From Candidatus Thorarchaeota archaeon (GTDB taxonomy: Archaea > Asgardarchaeota > Thorarchaeia > Thorarchaeales > Thorarchaeaceae), in assembly GCA_011364905.1 (NCBI GenBank), contig RDNZ01000021.1, forward strand, positions 1-47,185: DNA of 47,185 bases, read 5' to 3'. Positions 8,663 through 17,433 of this stretch are shown one piece after another. Under the pieces are notes generated by a model that saw only the letters and a program-made list of their open reading frames with translations, was not told where the DNA came from and did not search any database. The position numbers and the translations under genes were made by a program. Position 1 is the first letter of the stretch; every line of letters begins with the position of its first letter.

Positions 8663-10102
8663 ATGGGAGGTATTGCTGGCATACTCGCCTCGACTGAAAA
8701 TGTCGAAATGGATTCTATCCTTCAAAAAATGGATAGTGCAATAAAGCATAGAAGGCTAGAATCATACTATACTGTAAACCACAATCAAGCCAAATGTGCA
8801 ATTGTTGGCCCACATGCATCTCTGAACACCAAGTCGGATCTAGTTATTGTAGACTCCAACAGCGACCTAACAGGTCCAACTGAAACACAACATGTGGATT
8901 CGCTCTCCAAGTTGTTCAGTGTTATCGTTATCACTGTTGACAATTCAGGAGTGAATCTACAAAGGTCTCTTGATGGAACAAGGTCACTCTACTACGGACA
9001 CACAGAGAACACCTTTGTGTTCGCAACGGAACGGAAGTGCCTGTGGAGCACTGACATCACAAAACAACACACCCTAGAACCTGGACAAAGAGTCGCTTAT
9101 TCATGGGAAGGGAATCTGAAGAAAGAACGATTCGTGATTCTAGAAAGACCACAGGTTGTTGAAACCTCTCGAGTTGATACCCTCAACAACTTGAAAAAGA
9201 CCCTTTTGGCATCCTTCGAGAAACTACAGAGGAACGCCTCCTGCGCTGTCTTATTCTCTGGAGGTGTCGATAGCACTCTTGCAGCGGTTCAGGTTGCTAA
9301 CCGGTGTGAAAAAACATTCCTAGTGACAACAAGTCACAAGAAGGCCCATGACGCTTCTGCTGCAATGAGAGCTGCAGATGTGTTGGGTTTCCCTCTCGAT
9401 ATCATTGAATTGGATCCACGTATCGTCTGGAACGTTCTCCCAAGAGTCATCTATTCAATAGAAACAAGTAAGCAGATGGATGTTGAAATCGCTCTACCAT
9501 TCTATCTGGCGTCAAGAAAGGCAGTAGATGCGGGATGCTCGACAGTTGTTTCTGGACAAGGACCAGATGAGCTGTTTGCTGGATATGCAAAACATGTGAG
9601 AATTTTTTCGGAGGAAGGCCCTGAGGTCTTGAATGAACACCTTTGGAGAGAAGTGTCAGTCACACATGATGCCAACATAGAACGCGACGAACGTGCTATC
9701 GCAGCCCATGGACTGGAGAGCTTCTTTCCGTATCTAGATCAGAATTTTGTTCAACTATCACTTGCAGTTCCAGCAGAATGGAAAGTGAATCCTACAAAAT
9801 CTCCCCAGAGAAAGGTCATTTTCAGAGAGCTTGCACAAAGTATGGGCGTTCCAACAGAGATTGCTCTTGCTCCAAAGAACGCCACCCAGTTCAGTTCGGG
9901 TTCATCAAAAGTCATCCTGAATGCAATCATCCAGCACGTTGACGGTTTTGATGATATGAGTAAAAAGGAAGCATCAAAACGGGTCCAAGATGTACTCAAT
10001 GAGATTGCATATCAACTTCATATGCCAAATGTGCAGAGAAGTGATGAGGAACTAGCATTTGACATGAAAGCAATAGACGATGTGACAGAAAGAATAGGAT
10101 AA
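8663..10102 (+). CDS. asparagine-synthetase-like PP-loop ATPase with degenerate glutaminase domain
   Basis: About 479 residues arranged as the class II glutamine amidotransferase domain followed by the AsnB-type synthetase domain. The synthetase part has an intact PP-loop SGGVDS (199-204), a GQGPDELFAGY segment, and FPYLDQNF, all expected for ATP-pyrophosphatase adenylation. The N-terminus reads MGGIAGI where true AsnB enzymes have MCGI after start removal, so the catalytic Cys2 is replaced by Gly and glutaminase activity is not expected. It could use ammonia, another nucleophile, or adenylate a different carboxylate. It is coupled to the AbrB-like gene and abuts a convergent sulfur-carrier gene. 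A GTG at 8651 is an alternative start. Confidence 0.75.
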   Translation: MGGIAGILASTENVEMDSILQKMDSAIKHRRLESYYTVNHNQAKCAIVGPHASLNTKSDLVIVDSNSDLTGPTETQHVDSLSKLFSVIVITVDNSGVNLQRSLDGTRSLYYGHTENTFVFATERKCLWSTDITKQHTLEPGQRVAYSWEGNLKKERFVILERPQVVETSRVDTLNNLKKTLLASFEKLQRNASCAVLFSGGVDSTLAAVQVANRCEKTFLVTTSHKKAHDASAAMRAADVLGFPLDIIELDPRIVWNVLPRVIYSIETSKQMDVEIALPFYLASRKAVDAGCSTVVSGQGPDELFAGYAKHVRIFSEEGPEVLNEHLWREVSVTHDANIERDERAIAAHGLESFFPYLDQNFVQLSLAVPAEWKVNPTKSPQRKVIFRELAQSMGVPTEIALAPKNATQFSSGSSKVILNAIIQHVDGFDDMSKKEASKRVQDVLNEIAYQLHMPNVQRSDEELAFDMKAIDDVTERIG

Positions 10103-10309
10103 TCATCCTCCAGCAATACGCGGCAGAACAACAACGTTCGCATTTTCTTGTATTTCATAGTCAAGTGACACCCGCTTACCTTCAATAAGGACTACATGGT
10201 CATCAGAAAGGTCTAGCTCGACAAGAAGTTCAGCAACGGTCTTTGGTTCCGTCACAATGAGTTTCCGAATGCGAGATTTGCTGATTGTATCAGACAAATG
10301 AGTCACCAC
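10103..10309 (-). CDS. ThiS/MoaD-family ubiquitin-like sulfur carrier
   Basis: A 60-68 residue beta-grasp protein ending in a bare Gly-Gly (PRIAGG), the C-terminus that is adenylated and thiocarboxylated in ThiS, MoaD and SAMP proteins. The body shows TVAELLVELDL and VVLIEGKRVSLDYEI, typical of ThiS. The exact start is uncertain: GTG at 10309 gives 68 aa, but a TATA-like TTATAAT lies only a few bases upstream of it (minus strand, about 10311-10318), so a TTG at 10297 is also reasonable. Its stop codon directly abuts the stop of the convergent AsnB-like gene. The pathway (thiamin, molybdopterin, tRNA thiolation or protein modification) is not shown by neighbours. Confidence 0.8.
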   Translation of the reverse strand: MVTHLSDTISKSRIRKLIVTEPKTVAELLVELDLSDDHVVLIEGKRVSLDYEIQENANVVVLPRIAGG

Positions 10310-10610
10310 GCATTATAACGTCCCTACCCTTATAGGATTACGCAACCAGCAAGAAAAAAGACGCGACACTCCTCTATCAAACCTCCAAAGATCAAATCCA
10401 CTATACGAGCTATTTATTATGAGGTGGCTTTAGGGATTGTCGTCATACTCCGAAGTCATCGAAAACATTCGATGAGTGTCGTATTCTCTTGGGAGTGCGG
10501 ACAAGAAGCTTCATAAGGGCCATACTGCCCTTTGCGTAGAATAACTAACTGACGTATATGAGTTCGACAATTGGCGAATTGACAAATTACTGATTGAGGA
10601 GATAATTGCT
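10310..10610. other. divergent intergenic region upstream of the mevalonate operon
   Basis: This 301-bp stretch separates the leftward sulfur-carrier gene from the rightward HMG-CoA synthase gene and should hold both promoters. It contains a 20-bp inverted repeat at 10456-10475, and a second short one at 10515-10532 (AAGGGC / GCCCTT, 6-nt loop) next to a TATA-like TTCATAA. No open reading frame of note was found. Confidence 0.5.
10456..10475. promoter_or_regulatory. 20-bp inverted repeat upstream of HMG-CoA synthase
   Basis: Perfect 8-bp arms, TCATCGAA and TTCGATGA, around a 4-nt centre. It lies about 135 bp upstream of the HMG-CoA synthase start and is not followed by a T-run, so a protein-binding operator is more likely than a terminator. 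Confidence 0.45.
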
Positions 10611-11651
10611 ATGGTTGGTATTGTTGGTTATGGAGTTTACATACCACGCTATCGGATTAAAACCTCAGATATTGCAGATGTCTGGGGAGAAGATAGCGCT
10701 CGAATTGGAAAAGGACTTGGTGTTTTTGAGAAGTCAGTGCCAGGACCTGATGAAGATGTGGCCACCATTTCAGTAGAGGCGGCCAGAAATGCAATCAAGT
10801 TGGCACAGATAGACCCGACGGACATTGGTGCAATCTATGTGGGCTCAGAATCCCACCCATATGCTGTCAAGCCAACTGGTACTATCGTGGCTGAGGCTAT
10901 TGGATGTTCGCACGATTTGACATGTGCGGACTATGAGTTTGCATGCAAGGCGGGTACAGCGGCCATACAAACAACAATGGGTCTTGTCAAATCAAAGATG
11001 GTCAAACTGGGCTTAGCAATTGGATCAGACACAGCACAAGGAAGACCTGGTGATGCACTGGAGTATTCCGCAGCTGCTGGTGGTGCTGCGTATATTGTAG
11101 GACTGAAGAACATAATCGCAACCATAGAGGAAACGGTTTCATTCACTACAGATACTCCGGACTTTTGGCGTCGTGAGGGAGAAGACTTTCCAAGTCATGG
11201 CGCACGTTTCACCGGCGAGCCAGCATACTTCAGACATGTTGGTGAGGGAGCAAAGTCGCTTTTCAAAAAGACAAAGACGACCATAGATGACTATGACTAT
11301 TTTGTGTTTCATATGCCTAACGGGAAGTTCCCAGTTGCCATGGGTGCTCAGCTCGGTGTACCACCAGAGAAGCTTGAGGACAGCCTTGTTGTCAGGCAGA
11401 TTGGAAACACTTACTCTGGCTCAGCGATGATAGGGCTTGCACGGGTTCTCGATATTGCTAAGCCAGGAGCACGGATTTTTGTCGTCGCTTATGGCTCCGG
11501 GGCTGGAAGCGATGCTTTTGCGATTAAGGTTGAAGATGCTATAGAGGAACGTCGCGGCGAAGTGCCAACCGTTGATGACTACATCGCAAGAAAGACATAC
11601 GTTAACTATGCGACATATGCAAAGTACCGTGGTAAAATCAAGGCCATGTAG
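10611..11651 (+). CDS. hydroxymethylglutaryl-CoA synthase, archaeal type
   Basis: Condenses acetoacetyl-CoA with acetyl-CoA to HMG-CoA, the first committed step toward mevalonate and archaeal isoprenoid lipids. The 346 residues match the archaeal family. The nucleophilic Cys is C112 in [11 protein letters not shown]; the general acid/base Glu is near E80 in [12 protein letters not shown]; and the histidine is in [10 protein letters not shown] near 233. A GAGGAG SD precedes the ATG. It leads a three-gene operon with thiolase and a DUF35 protein. In methanogenic archaea these three gene products form one complex that channels acetoacetyl-CoA (established knowledge), and the gene order here fits the same arrangement. 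Confidence 0.96.
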   Translation: MVGIVGYGVYIPRYRIKTSDIADVWGEDSARIGKGLGVFEKSVPGPDEDVATISVEAARNAIKLAQIDPTDIGAIYVGSESHPYAVKPTGTIVAEAIGCSHDLTCADYEFACKAGTAAIQTTMGLVKSKMVKLGLAIGSDTAQGRPGDALEYSAAAGGAAYIVGLKNIIATIEETVSFTTDTPDFWRREGEDFPSHGARFTGEPAYFRHVGEGAKSLFKKTKTTIDDYDYFVFHMPNGKFPVAMGAQLGVPPEKLEDSLVVRQIGNTYSGSAMIGLARVLDIAKPGARIFVVAYGSGAGSDAFAIKVEDAIEERRGEVPTVDDYIARKTYVNYATYAKYRGKIKAM

Positions 11652-11665
11652 AAGGAGGTGTCAGA

Positions 11666-12826
11666 ATGAGTGATAGAGTAGCTATTATTGGAGTTGGAAT
11701 GTGTAAGTTTGGTGAGCTGTGGGAACAGAGTCTAAGAGACATCACTTTGGAAGCAGGAATGTATGCGATATTCGACTCAGGAGTAAGAGGCGCAGACATA
11801 GATGGAGTAGTCATTGGAAATATGAGCGCTGGACGATTCACTGGTCAGGAACACCTTGGTGCTCAAGCAGCTGACATGGGTGGACTCGGAGATATGCCAG
11901 CATACAGCGTTGAAGCAGCGTGCGCTAGTGGAGGAGCTGCTGTTAGACATGCATACATGGCAATCAAGTCTGGCGAACATGATCTAATGCTTGTCCTTGG
12001 AAATGAGAAAATGAGTGATGTGAATCAATCAGAAGCCATGAACACCATTTCTGTCGCTGCGGATTGGGAATACGAAGGCATGTTTGGAGCTACATTTCCT
12101 GCGCTCTACGCAATGATGGCAAGACGACATATGAAGGAATATGGCACGACGGAAGAGCAGCTGGCATTGCCTACTGTCAAGAATCACGCAAATGCAGAGC
12201 ACAATCCTTGGGCCCAGTTTCAACGTGCTGTTCCTCTTGGTGTAGTGATGAAATCGGGATTGATTGCAGATCCCCTCAGAGTACTCCATTCGGCTCCTGT
12301 GACAGATGGAGCTGCAGGACTCGTTGTGTGTCGAGAGGACCTTGCCAAGAAGTATTCAGACACCCCGGTGTATATCGAAGCCTCAGAACAGAGAGGCGAT
12401 ACGCTAGCCTTGCATGATAGAAAATCTATCACAAGAATGGATGCAGTTATCTATTCTACCAAGTCTGCGCTCAAGGAGGCAAATCTCAAAGTAGAAGACA
12501 TTGATGTCTTTGAGTTGCATGATAGTTTCTCAATTGGCGAGATTATACTTACAGAAGACGTCGGTATTGCGAAGAAAGGCGAAGGGGGTAAGGCTCTCGA
12601 AGAAGGAATCACAGAGATTGGCGGAAAGTTCCCAGTTAATACAGGTGGGGGCCTTAAAGCCAGAGGGCATCCTGTTGGAGCAACAGGAGTGGCGCAGATC
12701 GTAGAGCTTGCTCTACAACTTCGCGGCGATGCTGAGAAACGACAAGTCGATGGAGCAGAGAAAGGCCTTGCAGTGAACATAGGGGGAACCGGTGCGACAT
12801 CAATAGTCCACATAATAGGGAGGTAA
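11666..12826 (+). CDS. acetyl-CoA C-acetyltransferase (SCP2-type thiolase)
   Basis: Condenses two acetyl-CoA to acetoacetyl-CoA, which is passed to HMG-CoA synthase. The 386 residues carry the nucleophilic Cys86 in VEAACASGGAA, the HDSFS histidine region near 288, and the GGLKARGHPVGATG loop near 331-344 with the second active-site His. A very strong SD (AAGGAGGTG) precedes the ATG, 14 bp after the HMG-CoA synthase stop. The C-terminal segment lacks the Cys-x-Gly-Gly-Gly of classical thiolases, as expected for the archaeal SCP2-like class, which depends on partners for activity. Confidence 0.94.
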   Translation: MSDRVAIIGVGMCKFGELWEQSLRDITLEAGMYAIFDSGVRGADIDGVVIGNMSAGRFTGQEHLGAQAADMGGLGDMPAYSVEAACASGGAAVRHAYMAIKSGEHDLMLVLGNEKMSDVNQSEAMNTISVAADWEYEGMFGATFPALYAMMARRHMKEYGTTEEQLALPTVKNHANAEHNPWAQFQRAVPLGVVMKSGLIADPLRVLHSAPVTDGAAGLVVCREDLAKKYSDTPVYIEASEQRGDTLALHDRKSITRMDAVIYSTKSALKEANLKVEDIDVFELHDSFSIGEIILTEDVGIAKKGEGGKALEEGITEIGGKFPVNTGGGLKARGHPVGATGVAQIVELALQLRGDAEKRQVDGAEKGLAVNIGGTGATSIVHIIGR

Positions 12827-12832
12827 AAAAAC

Positions 12833-13258
12833 ATGGCAGAACAAGGAGTAGCACAGGTTTGGCGAAGAATCAGAACTATCTACAATATTCTTGGAAATAG
12901 GTGCACCACATGTAACACTTACTACTTCCCACCTAGACCAGTTTGTCCAACATGCAGGAGAAAGGGGAAGTTGGAGGACTACCAATTCAAAGGACTTGGG
13001 AAAATCTACTCGTACACAATCGTTAGGCAAGCGCCAGAAGATTTTCAGAAACAGATTCCATATGTCATTGCACAAGTCGAACTTGACGAAGGTACAAGAC
13101 TCACAGCACAAATAGTGAATGTAAATCCCGAAGATGTTGAGATAGGCATGCGTGTGCGTGCGTGTTTCAGAAAGATCAAAGCATTCGGTTCTGGTGGAGT
13201 CATTGTCTATGGCTACAAGTTCGAGCCCACAATGCATGTAACGGGGCACGATGAATAA
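12833..13258 (+). CDS. DUF35 zinc-ribbon/OB-fold scaffold protein of the thiolase complex
   Basis: A 141-residue protein with an N-terminal helix, a rubredoxin-like zinc ribbon (C24, C27, C38, C41 in CTTC and CPTC) and a C-terminal OB fold (GKIYSYTIV to VRACFRKI). In archaea this protein bridges thiolase and HMG-CoA synthase and shares the CoA tunnel. It starts 6 bp after the thiolase stop with SD GGAGGT, so all three genes are one operon. Its stop is only 2 bp from the stop of the convergent phosphoesterase gene. Confidence 0.93.
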   Translation: MAEQGVAQVWRRIRTIYNILGNRCTTCNTYYFPPRPVCPTCRRKGKLEDYQFKGLGKIYSYTIVRQAPEDFQKQIPYVIAQVELDEGTRLTAQIVNVNPEDVEIGMRVRACFRKIKAFGSGGVIVYGYKFEPTMHVTGHDE

Positions 13259-13260
13259 TC

Positions 13261-13932
13261 TCAAAGAATGAGTTCTGTAACAGAACCACTAGCAGGTAGA
13301 GCCACATTCCTGATTACTGTGGCTCCTATCTTGATTTTTCCCCTGAATTGATCATGCATGTGTCCGTGAATAATGAAAGTAGGTGACGATTTCTTTAATG
13401 CTTTTGATACCCACCAAGAGTACTCTAAAGAACTACCCTCAAGAAGAGGGCTGAAATGCATTAACAGAATTACATGCTTTGCCTGTTTATGCGATTTTTG
13501 AAGAAGTTGTGAGAGTCGTTCTGCTCGAGCCTCAAAAGCCATTCGTATATCATCATTCACTGTCATTTGAGTGCTGGCTGGTTCTTTGGCTCCAGCCGAC
13601 ATTCCAATGATAGCAACCTTTTTTCCAGATATGCTGAAGGTAGCATGGCTCTCATCGAGGAATACTACTCGATCCTGTGTGATTTGACGAAGTTCATCCC
13701 GGCATGCGATTGGCTCCTCATTCCCGAAACACGCCACAATAGGAAATTCAGAACCGAGTGACTCCACTGCATCTAGAACTTTGGGGTACTCACTACTCTT
13801 ACCGCGATTTATCATATCACCGGCAAAAAGAAAAATGTCGGGCGTTTCACATCGAGAGATGGCAGCCATAAACTCATTCAAGAATCTGGGACTGTGAACA
13901 TCGGCCACTGCCGCAATTCGTACAGACGCCAT
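13261..13932 (-). CDS. calcineurin-like metallophosphoesterase (second of a tandem pair)
   Basis: A 223-residue two-metal phosphoesterase. Visible metal ligands are D11 and H13 in ADVHS, GDMINRG near 38, GNEE near 70, the LLMHFSP histidine and the GHMHD pair. GNE replaces the usual GNHE/GNHD, so the catalytic His of that motif is missing, as in the Icc-related archaeal subgroup. It is a tandem paralogue of the gene just upstream, which ends 2 bp before this start. The substrate, a small phosphodiester or a nucleotide, cannot be deduced. Confidence 0.85.
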   Translation of the reverse strand: MASVRIAAVADVHSPRFLNEFMAAISRCETPDIFLFAGDMINRGKSSEYPKVLDAVESLGSEFPIVACFGNEEPIACRDELRQITQDRVVFLDESHATFSISGKKVAIIGMSAGAKEPASTQMTVNDDIRMAFEARAERLSQLLQKSHKQAKHVILLMHFSPLLEGSSLEYSWWVSKALKKSSPTFIIHGHMHDQFRGKIKIGATVIRNVALPASGSVTELIL

Positions 13933-13934
13933 AA

Positions 13935-14645
13935 CTAGTCCTTGCCCCAGACATCCAATTTAGTAATTGCACCGACAGCTGGGAATGCGACATTTCTAAT
14001 GATTGAGGAACCAATTGTCACATCGTGCCTAGTGGAATTATGTACATGCCCATGAATGACAAGATCAGGTTGGTACTCAACTACAACACCATAGAATTTT
14101 CTGCTTCCCAACCAAGAAAATGCTTTAGTGTCCTCTCCCTCGCACGTTTCAAGACAAGGACTATAATGCATTAACAAAATCATGTGATCAACGTGGTTTC
14201 TTATTCTCTTCAGTAGCGATGCAGCTCGTTTTGCTCGTCTCTCATAAACACCCTTTACACTTGGAATGTTACGACGTTGCCAGCTTGTCGCCTTGTCAAG
14301 AGACCCCTGAGTGCCAACAATACCAACTTTGAGACCATTGGACTCCAGTACATGGGATTGTTCATCAAGCAGTATCATTCGATCACGCACGATAGAGAGG
14401 ATATCCTTTCGAATCTCAGTATACTCCTCATTGCCAAAACAACCAATGATTGGAAATTCATCGCCTAGTACTCCCTCTATCACATTCAGTATGTTTTCAT
14501 ACTCCTCTGCATTTCCTCGATATACCATATCCCCAGCAAACAAGAACGCATCTGGCGGCTCATGTAGAGCAAGAGTTTTCGCAAACTCGTCTAGATACCT
14601 TGGGCTATGAATATCTGCGACTGCTAGAATTTTCACCGTAGCCAC
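13935..14645 (-). CDS. calcineurin-like metallophosphoesterase (first of a tandem pair)
   Basis: A 236-residue paralogue of the following gene, with the same ligand set: ADIHSPR, AGDMVYRG, GNEEY, LLMHYSP and HGHVHNS. The insert between LLMHYSP and GHVH (acidic and aromatic) differs most between the two copies. Both genes are leftward and separated by 2 bp, so they are co-expressed. The promoter is in the 139-bp gap shared with the CoA-biosynthesis fusion gene on the other strand. Confidence 0.85.
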   Translation of the reverse strand: MATVKILAVADIHSPRYLDEFAKTLALHEPPDAFLFAGDMVYRGNAEEYENILNVIEGVLGDEFPIIGCFGNEEYTEIRKDILSIVRDRMILLDEQSHVLESNGLKVGIVGTQGSLDKATSWQRRNIPSVKGVYERRAKRAASLLKRIRNHVDHMILLMHYSPCLETCEGEDTKAFSWLGSRKFYGVVVEYQPDLVIHGHVHNSTRHDVTIGSSIIRNVAFPAVGAITKLDVWGKD

Positions 14646-14784
14646 TTGTCTATATTCTGCAGGTCTAAAGTAAACTGAGATATTAAGTGTTTCAAATGGG
14701 GACTAAATTAGATACATCACTAGCTGAGGGAGGTCACATCTCCGTGGAACTAGGCAAGGTATTAAGTGGTCCAAACAATCAAAG

Positions 14785-15792
14785 ATGGCAGTGAAAAAGA
14801 TGACTGGAACGTGGGGTCTCAATTTGTTTGACCGACTGCATATTGGTCATAAGATCATGATTGACCGCCTCTCGGAGATGCCAAATCCTGTTGCTTGTGT
14901 CACTGGTGGCGAACTCGTCGCGGCAAAGCTCGAGCTTGAGGAGCTTATCCAACCATTAGATATGCGAGAGAGGTACCTGAGGAGATATCTGAAATCTATC
15001 AACTGTGACAACATAATATCGGTGACGACTGCAACACGACGTGAAGATTTGCTGTCAGTTGAGGGGGACACGACCTTCCTGATGTATGAAGGACCTTGTT
15101 GTACAGAGATTCAGTCAGGCGCATTGAAACTACGGAAAAATCAACTAAAGGTAAAGGACACCGTCGAGTTTCTGAAACCATTGAGAGCCCATGATGGAGA
15201 AAAACTGGCATCAGCAAGAATTAGGAAAGGGGAGATAGATAGAGAAGGAAGACAGCTTAGAGGAACGAACGAGCCCCCGAGAGAGTTGCCCAAAGATGGA
15301 AGAACGGTTTTAAAAGCCCCAAAAGGGGATTTGTTTGCTTCAAAAGATGGTTTACCTGAAAAACGGATCGTGGATAGAATCCAGCAAGACCAGCCAAAGT
15401 GCGTCATAGCTGTTGGCGATGTAACAACCAGTACAATCCTAAAGCAGAACTACAGGCCTCAAGTCATGATTGTGGACGGAATTACGAAAAGGGGACGGTT
15501 TGAGGAGAGGTTTTCCGCTGATCGTGTCTACACCATATACAATCCTCCTGCAATGATCTACCCAGAATCTTGGTCTGTCATTGACACAGCCATTCATGAT
15601 GAAGGTACTTCTCTAATTGATGTGGAAGGGGAGGAAGACCTCATGGGATTTCCAGCAGTCTTGCTTGCACCCGATGGTTCAGCTGTTCTTTATGGCCAAC
15701 CTGATGTTGGAATTGTCTGGATTCCTGTTAACAGAGAGAACAAGAAAATCGCTCGTCAACTGCTCGAAAAAATGCCAATCATCAAATCGTAG
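14785..15792 (+). CDS. fused phosphopantetheine adenylyltransferase and GTP-dependent dephospho-CoA kinase
   Basis: A bifunctional enzyme predicted to carry out the last two steps of coenzyme A synthesis. The N-terminal part (about 1-150) is an archaeal PPAT nucleotidyltransferase with the HIGH motif at 19-22 (FDRLHIGHK) and a RERYLRRYL-like basic helix near 53-60. The C-terminal part (about 160-335) is a DUF359 kinase domain: VIAVGDVTTSTIL, MIVDGITKRGRF and the NPP region near 250 match that family. DUF359 was identified as the GTP-dependent dephospho-CoA kinase of archaea. These activities are usually on separate archaeal proteins. The linker near 130-165 is rich in charged residues. The gene stands alone. 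Confidence 0.85.
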   Translation: MAVKKMTGTWGLNLFDRLHIGHKIMIDRLSEMPNPVACVTGGELVAAKLELEELIQPLDMRERYLRRYLKSINCDNIISVTTATRREDLLSVEGDTTFLMYEGPCCTEIQSGALKLRKNQLKVKDTVEFLKPLRAHDGEKLASARIRKGEIDREGRQLRGTNEPPRELPKDGRTVLKAPKGDLFASKDGLPEKRIVDRIQQDQPKCVIAVGDVTTSTILKQNYRPQVMIVDGITKRGRFEERFSADRVYTIYNPPAMIYPESWSVIDTAIHDEGTSLIDVEGEEDLMGFPAVLLAPDGSAVLYGQPDVGIVWIPVNRENKKIARQLLEKMPIIKS

Positions 15793-15803
15793 GATAAGAT
15801 GTC

Positions 15804-17327
15804 CTACCATGTACTAAAAACAGAGTGGATTTTCTCGATGCAATCAGTCGCGACGATATGATCACCATACTCATCGAATGCCATCTCTCCAGCCATTCCG
15901 GAAACAAAGGCACCAGCAGAAGCTGCAAGAAATGCAGGCCTTTTCCTTGCCAGTAGAGCTGCGACGATTCCAGTAAGTACGTCCCCAGTTCCCCCCACTG
16001 TCATAGCAGGCACTCCAGTCCTATTCAGTTTGAACTCCCCTCCAGGAGCGGCCACCACATCAACTGGACCCTTAAGAAGAACAGTTGAGTTGTATTTGCC
16101 TGCGCAAGCAATGGCTTGGTCCACTCTGTTTTGTAATGACGCGCTATCACCCAGGTCCTTTTCCATCAGTATAGACAGTTCACCCCAATGTGGTGTCAAC
16201 ACACTTAGTTCAGGACTGAGCTTGAGCTCTGATGCTGCTAGGGATTTGAGTCCGTCAGCATCAAGGACAAGGGGGATTCCAGCTTTTACAATCTGCTCAA
16301 CAATAGACACTACTGCAATTTTGGTCTGTTGCTCGAGGCCCAGTCCAGGACCAATTGCCACCGCAGTACTGTTTTTCGCATATTCGATAACAGCTTCAGC
16401 TGTTTCTGGAACAAGAATATGCGTACCGAGACCTGTGACCATCAGATTAGGACTATAAGATCGGATGGCTGTGACAACGGGATCGGGAGCCAATACCCTT
16501 ACAAGGTCTGCGCCTGTCCGAAGCGCAGCCATAGCGCTGAGTGCTGGAGCACCGGAATAAACATCGCTGCCGCCCACGACAAGAATTCTGCCGAAGTCGC
16601 CTTTCTTTGCTAGAGGAAGACGTGGACTATTAAAGACCATCAAGTCTCCCGGTCCGCAGGTGTATTTGGCTTCTTTGGGGATGCCAATCGAAACAATATG
16701 CAGCTTGCCAACGAATTCCTTAGCTTTCTCCATACCAACTTTCGGAGCATGAAGAGTAATGGTATGGTCCGCCTTTACGGCTGCGCCATGGACTACTCCG
16801 GAGTCAGAATCAATCCCACTCGGAATATCAATCGAGTATTTCTTTGCTGGTGACTTGTTGATCACTTTTACAGCAGTCAGTAAAGGTTCTCTTAGTTTAG
16901 AATGGAGACCAAATCCCATGATACCATCAACAATGACATCGCACTCTTGAATAGGCCTGCAGGACTTTATGGCGGATTCAGTAATTAACTCCGAACTCAA
17001 TATATCATGAAGATTGCTCAGTATATCCCAATTGTGAAGAGTATCTTTGTTCCTAATTCCGGATTCATCTCCAAGTAGATAGACATCAACTTCTGCGCCT
17101 TCCTCATCGAGATACCTAGCTGCAACTAGACCATCTCCTCCATTTCCGCCTAGACCGCAAACAAAGACAACATGCTTCCCATTAATCTTGGATGTTTCAG
17201 AAACTATTCGAGCAACCTCACGACCTGCATTTTGCATCAACATACTATGTGTAATTCCCAGATACTGAGCATTCAGCTCCAGGATTCGCATCTCCTCACT
17301 CGAAACTGGTTCTGTCTCCATCTTCAT
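15804..17327 (-). CDS. nnr: bifunctional NAD(P)HX epimerase/dehydratase
   Basis: Repairs hydrated NADH and NADPH. The 507 residues hold a YjeF_N epimerase domain (about 1-220) with GLGGNGGDGLVAAR at 58-71, and a ribokinase-like ADP/ATP-dependent dehydratase domain (about 225-500) with VVGGSDVYSGAPALSAM, GPGLG, DADGLK, LTPHWGEL and the anion-hole GGTGDVLTG. The architecture and length match bacterial and archaeal Nnr. It is convergent with the CoA fusion gene, 11 bp away. ATG at 17327 is used; M3 at 17321 is an alternative. Confidence 0.95.
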   Translation of the reverse strand: MKMETEPVSSEEMRILELNAQYLGITHSMLMQNAGREVARIVSETSKINGKHVVFVCGLGGNGGDGLVAARYLDEEGAEVDVYLLGDESGIRNKDTLHNWDILSNLHDILSSELITESAIKSCRPIQECDVIVDGIMGFGLHSKLREPLLTAVKVINKSPAKKYSIDIPSGIDSDSGVVHGAAVKADHTITLHAPKVGMEKAKEFVGKLHIVSIGIPKEAKYTCGPGDLMVFNSPRLPLAKKGDFGRILVVGGSDVYSGAPALSAMAALRTGADLVRVLAPDPVVTAIRSYSPNLMVTGLGTHILVPETAEAVIEYAKNSTAVAIGPGLGLEQQTKIAVVSIVEQIVKAGIPLVLDADGLKSLAASELKLSPELSVLTPHWGELSILMEKDLGDSASLQNRVDQAIACAGKYNSTVLLKGPVDVVAAPGGEFKLNRTGVPAMTVGGTGDVLTGIVAALLARKRPAFLAASAGAFVSGMAGEMAFDEYGDHIVATDCIEKIHSVFSTW

Positions 17328-17433
17328 TCACGCTCGATTTGAGAGTGGGTTTTCAGAGGGACCCTCCCTATATCAATTCATTCTCAGTCGTAAAACTCTT
17401 CATCAGAAAGGTGGTTTTTATGGACGAGGCCTA

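Noticed and set aside
15790..15806. Terminator hairpin between the CoA fusion gene and nnr
   Set aside because: Only 5 bp of stem (TAGGA/TCCTA) with a 7-nt loop and no T-run; too weak to call.
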